Assembly (NCBI RefSeq): GCF_002727065.1
Contig: NZ_PDVP01000008.1
Coordinates: 124,001 to 188,000 of the forward strand
Length of the DNA stretch: 64,000 nucleotides
DNA from: Zhengella mangrovi
GTDB lineage: Bacteria; Pseudomonadota; Alphaproteobacteria; Rhizobiales; Rhizobiaceae
Reading direction: 5' to 3'
How positions within the stretch are numbered: the first letter of the stretch is position 1; each line of letters starts with the position of its first letter. The notes below the pieces were generated by a model. It made no database searches. It was not told the DNA's origin and saw nothing but the letters and a program-made list of their open reading frames with translations. Below are positions 59,624-64,000 of this stretch, in pieces. The position numbers and the translations under genes were made by a program.

Positions 59624-61138
59624 TCAGGCAAAGATATTGCGGCGCTGGAAGGTCGCCTCGTCGGTGATCATCTGGGCGTTCGGGTTGGCAGTGCCAACCG
59701 TCTGGCCCCAGACGCCGCCGGCATACTGGGCGTTGTCGAGCGTGAAGTTGGTGTTGAACCAGGTTCCGCGGTCGACGATCTCGACGGTGGAGCCATCGTA
59801 ATCGACCTTGACGTTCTTGCCGGTCAGCGTCACTTCGCCGTTCAGATACTGGCCGTCGCCGGTGACCTCCCGGCCGTTGATCGTCAGGTGGCCGCCGAGA
59901 TCGACCTGGATCCGGTTGCCCCGGTTGTCGACCACGCCGATCTGGTCAAGCACGGTGGAGTTGCCCTTGGTCGCCATGCGGCCGTTGACGCGCATGTCCT
60001 CGGTGGAGAGCAGGTTGTAGGCGTCGCCATTGGCCCCCTTGAACTCGAAGCGCTGCTTCTGGGCGCCCAGGACCTGCGGGTCGTGATAGACCTTGCCGGT
60101 GCCGCTGCCGCCGCCGTTGTTGCCGGCCGGGTTGGCGTTCCACTGGCCGTAGTGACCGCCCCAGTTGCAATGGTTGCCACCCCAGCCGTTGTGGTGACCC
60201 CACTGGGCAGGATAGCCCTGACCGTGGCCCGGACGGTTCATGCCATACATGCCACCGCCATTCTGCTGGATATAGACGTTGACGTTCTGGCCCATGCCAT
60301 AGTGGCCGCCGTTCTGCATCACGTAGACGTTTGCGTTCTGGTTGGCGCCGGCCCAGCCGCCCTGCTGCGGGCGGCCATAGCCGAAATTCGACATGGGCAT
60401 CTGCGGGCGTGCAAAGCCGTAGCTCATGGACGGCATCTGCGGACGGCCGAAGCCGCCGGCCTGCATCGGGTTGAAGCCATTGCCCATCATCGGCATCATC
60501 GGGCGATTGAAGCCACCGGCCTGGGCCATGCCGAAGCCGTTGTTGGCGGCGAAACCACCCATACCGAAGCCGGTGTTGGCCGCGAAGCCACCCATGCCGA
60601 AGCCGCTGTTGGCCGCGAAGCCACCCATGCCAAAGCCGCTATTGGCCGCGAAACCGTTGTTGGCCGCGAAGCCGCCCATGCCGAAACCGGTGTTGGCGGC
60701 AAATCCGTTGTTGCCCCAGGCGGTGTTCTGCCGGGCAAAGCCGGCGTGGTTCATGCCCTGGTTGCCACCGAAGGCCCAGGACGGGTCCTGCGCGATTGCC
60801 GGACGGCCCCAGCCGCCGATCCCGGGGTTGGTATCGGCGATGAAGGTCGGGCGGTTGGCACCCTGGCTGTTCCAGCCGGCATGCTGATGACCATGTCCCA
60901 TGTGCGGATGGTTGATCTCGGGCTGACGGCCGGCGTTGTTGCCCCAGCCGGCATTGCCCTGGCCATTGGTGGCCTGCTGATGGTGGTGGTGATGCCCGTG
61001 GGCCTGGCGGCCCTGGCCGTTGCCCTGCATGGCCTGGTTGCGGGCCGCGTCAAAGCCCCTGTGGTGGTGTCCCCGGTGCATGGATTCGGGCTGGCGCATC
61101 TGCTGGGCATTGGCGAAGTTGGAAATGCGGTTGTGCAT
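59624..61138 (-). CDS. Large Gly/Asn/Met-rich repeat protein with vWD-like C-terminus (family member 1)
   Basis: A 504-residue protein without a Sec signal or any cysteine. The N-terminus (MHNRISNFANAQQMRQPESM, then HHHRGF, ARNQAMQGNGQG) is shared with member 2. A His tract follows, then repeats of GFAANxGFGMG (residues ~145-210), GFxRPQMP units and NVNVYIQQNGG-type units. The last ~165 residues form a folded domain beginning KVYHDPQVLGAQKQRFEFKG, with YNLLSTEDMRVNGRM and LGGHLTINGREV. This resembles von Willebrand D/DUF1521-like domains, some of which self-cleave at GDPH. I chose Met 61138 because AGGAG is seven bases before it. Probably a T3SS-exported surface protein; this is inference from context. 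Confidence 0.75.
   Translation of the reverse strand: MHNRISNFANAQQMRQPESMHRGHHHRGFDAARNQAMQGNGQGRQAHGHHHHHQQATNGQGNAGWGNNAGRQPEINHPHMGHGHQHAGWNSQGANRPTFIADTNPGIGGWGRPAIAQDPSWAFGGNQGMNHAGFARQNTAWGNNGFAANTGFGMGGFAANNGFAANSGFGMGGFAANSGFGMGGFAANTGFGMGGFAANNGFGMAQAGGFNRPMMPMMGNGFNPMQAGGFGRPQMPSMSYGFARPQMPMSNFGYGRPQQGGWAGANQNANVYVMQNGGHYGMGQNVNVYIQQNGGGMYGMNRPGHGQGYPAQWGHHNGWGGNHCNWGGHYGQWNANPAGNNGGGSGTGKVYHDPQVLGAQKQRFEFKGANGDAYNLLSTEDMRVNGRMATKGNSTVLDQIGVVDNRGNRIQVDLGGHLTINGREVTGDGQYLNGEVTLTGKNVKVDYDGSTVEIVDRGTWFNTNFTLDNAQYAGGVWGQTVGTANPNAQMITDEATFQRRNIFA
60526..60710 (-). repeat. Tandem coding repeats GFAANxGFGMG in member 1
   Basis: About five near-identical units of 33 bases (11 residues), with shorter GFAANNG versions between. 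They are in frame and part of the coding sequence, so copy number may vary between strains. Confidence 0.85.
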
Positions 61139-61240
61139 GGTCATTCTCCTCGGATTTGTTGGTTGCCGTTCATCCATGGACAGAATGGCGGATCAGGCCG
61201 GCAGCCGGTATTTGGGTGGATTGCCCTTGGTATCGATAGT

Positions 61241-61265
61241 AACTACCTGTTTTTCCTAGGTAGTT
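61241..61265 (-). promoter_or_regulatory. Regulator box AACTACCT-N9-AGGTAGTT upstream of member 1
   Basis: Perfect 8-bp inverted repeat with a 9-base spacer, 103 bases before the start codon. CACCC lies 23 bases from the box, exactly as in the promoter of member 2. A second small inverted repeat, GTCCCG-N3-CGGGAC (61279-61293), lies upstream, as near member 2. Likely binding site of the T3SS regulator; unproven. Confidence 0.75.
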
Positions 61266-61354
61266 GTCTCACCTGCCGTCCCGGGTCGGGACGCGGATAT
61301 GCTCCTGCGGTCCGAAGTGGGACACTGCGGAACCACGACGCCACAGGTTCCTCA

Positions 61355-61389
61355 AAACAAAAAGGAGGCCCCGGCGAACCGGAGCCTCC
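61355..61389 (-). terminator. Terminator of member 2
   Basis: An 11-bp stem (GGAGGCTCCGG / CCGGGGCCTCC on the minus strand, one mismatch) with a four-base loop, followed by TTTTTGTTTT. Confidence 0.88.
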
Positions 61390-61422
61390 CTGGGGGTGTC
61401 TGACCGTGTGCTGTCAGACAAT

Positions 61423-61966
61423 TCAGGCCTGGCGGAACCAGACGTCCTCGGTCATCATCTGCTGGCCGTTGACGTCGGCGGTCGAGCGCATCAGCGTCTC
61501 GCCGTTGTTGTTGACCACGTCGTTGCGCTGCGTCGACAGGCTGTTGACGCCGACATCGGCCAGCGAGCGGATCTCGCCCTGCTCGACAATGCCGTTGCCG
61601 TTGTCGACCCAGACGCCGAGGTTGCCCAGTTCCTGGCCGGTCAGCTGGCCGTCACCGTTCTGGTCGTAGCCGGCCATCTTGGCGTAGCCGTCGGTGAACT
61701 GGCCGCCCTGGTCGCCCATGAGGGCACGGCCGTCGATGGAGCCGTCCGCGCCGATCATCGAGGTATCGACGACGAGGCCGTCTTCCCCGTTCATCCACTC
61801 GACCTGTTCCTTGACGCCATCGCCGTTCAGGTCGAAGGCGATGGTCTGGCCGATTGCGTTCGGGTCGGCGCGGTCACGGGCGGTGGAGGCGCCGGTGGTG
61901 GAGATGCGGCCATCGCCGTTCAGGTCGAGGGCGACCGGGGAGGCGATCTTGTCGGTCTTCGTCGGC
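61423..61966 (-). repeat. Direct repeat, copy 1 (EF-hand coding region)
   Basis: About 540 bases at the 3' end of member 2, nearly identical to 63128-63671 in member 3; by eye about 15 base differences, mostly silent. Identity drops sharply beyond the repeat, in the linker region. Confidence 0.9.
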
Positions 61967-62853
61967 GAGGTCCATTTTCCGCAGAGGCGGCCGTCCTTGA
62001 AGATGTCGAAAACGCCATCCTTGCCAGTGTACCTGGCGGTGTAGCCGTTGTAGTTGCCGCCCCTGATCGTATAGGTGCCGTCTGCGCCATGGTCGTACTT
62101 GCCATGCTGGGCGAGCCAGCCCCCCTTGGTGTCGATCGTCGGGACCTCGCGCGGCATCGCCTGCCAGCCACCCATGTGCGGGCGGTTCAAGCCGTCCATG
62201 CGGCCATTCTGCTGAACGAACACGTTGGCGTTCTGGTTCATGCCCGGACGGCCGTTCTGCTGGACGAAGACGTTGACTGTCTGACCGGCAGCGTTCATGC
62301 CACCGCCCATCCGGACCCATCCGCCAGGAATGCCGCCCATGCCCGGACGGCCGCCGCCCATCCCGTTGAGGCAATAGCCGCCACCGCCCATGACGGGCAT
62401 TTGCGGACGACCGAAGCCGCCGGCCTGCATCGGGTTGAAACCGTTGCCGGCAAAGCCGCCCATGGCAAAGCCATTGTTGTTGGCGAAACCGCCCATGGCA
62501 AAGCCGTTGCCGGCAAAGCCGCCTGCCGCGAAACCGTTGTTGGCGGCGAACCCGTTGTTGCCGGCAAAGCCGTTGTTGCCCCAGGCGGTGTTCTGCTGGG
62601 CAAAGCCGCCCTGACCCGCATGCGGGTAGTTGATCTGCGGCTGGCGGTAGCCGTTGTTACCCCAGCCGGTGTTGCCCTGGCCATTGGCGGCGTGGTGATG
62701 GTGATGGTGGTGATGAGCCTGACCGCCCTGGCCGTTGCCCTGCATGGCCTGGTTGCGCGCGTTGTCAAAGCCCCTGTGGTGGCCGCCGCGCTGCATGGCT
62801 TCGGGCTGCCGCATCTGGTTGAAATTGCCGAACTGGGGAATCCTGTGACACAT
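61423..62853 (-). CDS. Large Gly/Asn/His-rich protein with EF-hand-type C-terminus (family member 2)
   Basis: A 476-residue protein. The N-terminus (MCHRIPQFGNFNQMRQPEAM, then ARNQAMQGNGQG) matches member 1, followed by eight consecutive His residues. Repeats GFAxNNGFA and GFAMGGFA and two VNVFVQQNG/ANVFVQQNG units come next. A KGGWLAQHGKYDHGADGTYT linker leads to a C-terminal ~200-residue calcium-binding region with DLNGDGRI, DLNGDGVKEQ, DQNGDGQL and DNGNGIVEQGEI loops, as found in RTX-type exoproteins. No GGxGxDxxx nonapeptides and no T1SS genes are present nearby. Start at 62853, with AGGAG seven bases upstream. It is likely a type III-exported, calcium-binding surface protein (inference). 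Confidence 0.78.
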   Translation of the reverse strand: MCHRIPQFGNFNQMRQPEAMQRGGHHRGFDNARNQAMQGNGQGGQAHHHHHHHHAANGQGNTGWGNNGYRQPQINYPHAGQGGFAQQNTAWGNNGFAGNNGFAANNGFAAGGFAGNGFAMGGFANNNGFAMGGFAGNGFNPMQAGGFGRPQMPVMGGGGYCLNGMGGGRPGMGGIPGGWVRMGGGMNAAGQTVNVFVQQNGRPGMNQNANVFVQQNGRMDGLNRPHMGGWQAMPREVPTIDTKGGWLAQHGKYDHGADGTYTIRGGNYNGYTARYTGKDGVFDIFKDGRLCGKWTSPTKTDKIASPVALDLNGDGRISTTGASTARDRADPNAIGQTIAFDLNGDGVKEQVEWMNGEDGLVVDTSMIGADGSIDGRALMGDQGGQFTDGYAKMAGYDQNGDGQLTGQELGNLGVWVDNGNGIVEQGEIRSLADVGVNSLSTQRNDVVNNNGETLMRSTADVNGQQMMTEDVWFRQA

Positions 62854-62956
62854 GGCATGTCTCCTCGGTGTGGTTGGTTGCGATGGTTTCAAGACGGAGA
62901 ATGCCGCGTCCGGCGGGCAACAGATATCTGGGTGCAATACGATCCCCATGGTCGCC

Positions 62957-62981
62957 AACTACCTGTTTTTCTTAGGTAGTT
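62957..62981 (-). promoter_or_regulatory. Regulator box AACTACCT-N9-AGGTAGTT upstream of member 2
   Basis: Perfect 8-bp arms with a 9-base spacer of nearly the same sequence as at 61241, 104 bases before the start codon. CACCCAGATATC lies 23 bases downstream of it on the minus strand. An inverted repeat CGTCCCG/CGGGACG-like element follows on the distal side (62993-63009). Confidence 0.75.
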
Positions 62982-63065
62982 GTCCCGGCCGGCGTCCCGG
63001 GGCGGGACGAGCCGGACCGATCGTGTCGCAGGACGGGACAGGTCGCGATCCACGTCGTGCAAAGC

Positions 63066-63093
63066 AAAAGAGGCCCCGGCGAACCGGGACCTC
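63066..63093 (-). terminator. Terminator of member 3
   Basis: A stem like that of member 2 (CCGGGGCCTC / GAGGTCCCGG, one mismatch, CGAA/TTCG loop), followed on the minus strand by TTTTGCTTT. Confidence 0.8.
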
Positions 63094-63127
63094 CCATCCT
63101 GTGTCCGTGTGTGTGCTGCGAGACGGA

Positions 63128-63671
63128 TCAGGCCTGGCGGAACCAGACGTCCTCGGTCATCATCTGCTGGCCGTTGACGTCGGCGGTCGAGCGCATCAGC
63201 GTCTCGCCGTTGGTGTTGACCACGTCGTTGCGCTGCGTCGACAGGCTGTTGACGCCGACATCGGCCAGCGAGCGGATCTCGCCCTGCTCGACAATGCCGT
63301 TGCCGTTGTCGACCCAGACGCCGAGGTTGCCCAGTTCCTGGCCGGTCAGTTGGCCGTCGCCGTTCTGGTCGTAGCCGGCCATCTTGGCGTAGCCGTCGGT
63401 GAACTGGCCGCCCTGGTCACCCATGAGGGCACGGCCGTCGATGGAGCCGTCGGCGCCGATCATCGAGGTGTCGACCACGAGACCGTCGCCGCCGTTCATC
63501 CACTCGACCTGTTCCTTGACGCCGTCGCCGTTCAGGTCGAAGGCGATGGTCTGGCCGATAGCGTTCGGGTCGGCGCGGTCACGGGCGGTGGAGGCACCGG
63601 TGGTGGAGATGCGGCCGTCGCCGTTCAGGTCGAGGGCGACCGGGGAGGCGATCTTGTCGGTCTTCGTCGGA
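63128..63671 (-). repeat. Direct repeat, copy 2 (EF-hand coding region)
   Basis: Second copy of the ~540-base repeat described for 61423-61966. The two lie in the same orientation 1.7 kb apart, so recombination between them could delete or fuse members 2 and 3. Confidence 0.9.
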
Positions 63672-64000
63672 GAGGTCCACTGACCCATCTGGTGACCATC
63701 CTTGAACATGTCGAAGACGCCGTCCTTGCCGGTGTACCTGGCGGTATAGCCCTTGTAATGGCCGCCATTGATCGAGTAGGTGCCGTCTGCGTTGTGGCCA
63801 TATTTGCCATGAGCGGCAATCCAGCCGCCCTTTTCGTTGCCTGCGAGTTTCGGCATCTCGCGCGGCATCTGCTGCCAGCCACCCATCTGCGGGCGGTGCA
63901 TTCCGGCCATCTGCGGACGGCCGCCATTCTGCTGCACGAACACGTTGGCAGTCTGGTTCATGCCCGGACGGCCGTTCTGCTGAACGAAGACATTGACATT
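63128..64000 (-). CDS. Family member 3: EF-hand-type C-terminus, 5' end outside window
   Basis: The minus-strand frame is open to the last base of the window, so the N-terminus is missing; 290 codons are visible. The visible part starts with NVNVFVQQNGRPGMNQTANV and MAGMHRPQMGGWQQMP units, like member 2. Next come a KGGWIAAHGKYGHNADGTYS linker and the same EF-hand region. The last ~200 residues differ from member 2 at only a few positions (for example NTNGET for NNNGET, NGGDG for NGEDG). By analogy an N-terminus with Gly/Asn repeats and a promoter box lies beyond 64000. Likely the same secreted role. Confidence 0.85.
   Translation of the reverse strand, partial: NVNVFVQQNGRPGMNQTANVFVQQNGGRPQMAGMHRPQMGGWQQMPREMPKLAGNEKGGWIAAHGKYGHNADGTYSINGGHYKGYTARYTGKDGVFDMFKDGHQMGQWTSPTKTDKIASPVALDLNGDGRISTTGASTARDRADPNAIGQTIAFDLNGDGVKEQVEWMNGGDGLVVDTSMIGADGSIDGRALMGDQGGQFTDGYAKMAGYDQNGDGQLTGQELGNLGVWVDNGNGIVEQGEIRSLADVGVNSLSTQRNDVVNTNGETLMRSTADVNGQQMMTEDVWFRQA

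Noticed and set aside
60526-60710. Regularly spaced repeats that might be taken for a CRISPR array
   Set aside because: The units are contiguous, in frame and encode GFAANxGFGMG; there are no unique spacers and no cas genes.
59297-61669. Long plus-strand open frame of 790 codons opposite the repeat protein
   Set aside because: It is the mirror of the minus-strand coding repeats (Ala/Val/Gly/His low-complexity), lacks a ribosome-binding site and conserved domains, while the minus strand has start signals, terminator and homologous neighbours.
61264-62979. Plus-strand open frame of 571 codons opposite member 2
   Set aside because: Same reason: an antisense shadow of a GC-rich repeat gene; the EF-hand motifs on the minus strand are unmistakable.

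Overview
The window is GC-rich and almost fully coding. It looks like a chromosomal segment of an alphaproteobacterium, most likely Hyphomicrobiales. The support is a three-gene proton-translocating transhydrogenase (pntAA-pntAB-pntB), a DUF992 protein, an FnrN/FnrL-type regulator next to a ccoNOQP-ccoGHIS cluster with TTGA-N6-TCAA boxes, and a type III secretion (T3SS) gene order like that of rhizobia. No genus can be fixed from the sequence alone. No rRNA, tRNA, CRISPR array, transposase or integrase was recognised. Layout, 1-12 kb: the end of pntAA, then pntAB and pntB; a DUF992 protein; an alpha/beta hydrolase; a TPR lipoprotein; rpsU with a GTG start; and a heterotetrameric sarcosine oxidase operon soxB-(unknown gene)-soxD-soxA-soxG. 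Two small proteins sharing an RWPVP motif follow. 12-26 kb: a catabolic block of two divergent transcripts around a TetR regulator and a palindromic operator. The minus arm encodes two SDR dehydrogenases, a MaoC hydratase and an aminoglycoside-phosphotransferase-like protein. The plus arm encodes an acyl-CoA dehydrogenase, two zinc-free quinone-oxidoreductase-type MDR proteins, a complete branched-chain amino-acid-type ABC transporter (livH, M, G, F and a binding protein) and an acyl-CoA ligase. Together they suggest uptake, CoA activation and beta-oxidation of a carboxylic acid; the substrate cannot be read from the sequence. 26-37.6 kb: a microaerobic respiration block of hemN, fnr, a hemerythrin-like protein, ccoNOQP and ccoGHIS, with three FNR/FixK boxes. 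37.6-42.7 kb: a CecR/TetR-type regulator with a perfect 24-bp palindrome, a YbhG-YbhF-YbhS/R-like ABC exporter, and a PcaF-type thiolase. 42.8-64 kb: a non-flagellar T3SS. A LuxR-type regulator with a degenerate receiver precedes sctC (N0-N1 part only), a very small pilin/needle-like protein, sctD, an unknown protein, a TPR protein, sctV, another small protein, sctI-J-K-L-N-O-Q-R-S-T-U and a GNAT acetyltransferase. On the opposite strand follow a second copy of the needle-like protein and a family of large Gly/Asn/Met/His-rich proteins. Two of these carry near-identical EF-hand-rich C-termini; one carries a von Willebrand D-like C-terminus. This last region is the unusual part. The secretin pore domain, recognisable translocators and gatekeeper are absent, SctU lacks its NPTH autocleavage motif, and the repeat-rich protein genes share the promoter element AACTACCT-N9-AGGTAGTT (a degenerate copy lies upstream of the second needle-like gene). 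My inference is that the T3SS core, the two needle-like proteins and the Gly/Asn-rich proteins form one secretion and surface-structure system, with those large proteins as its main extracellular products.
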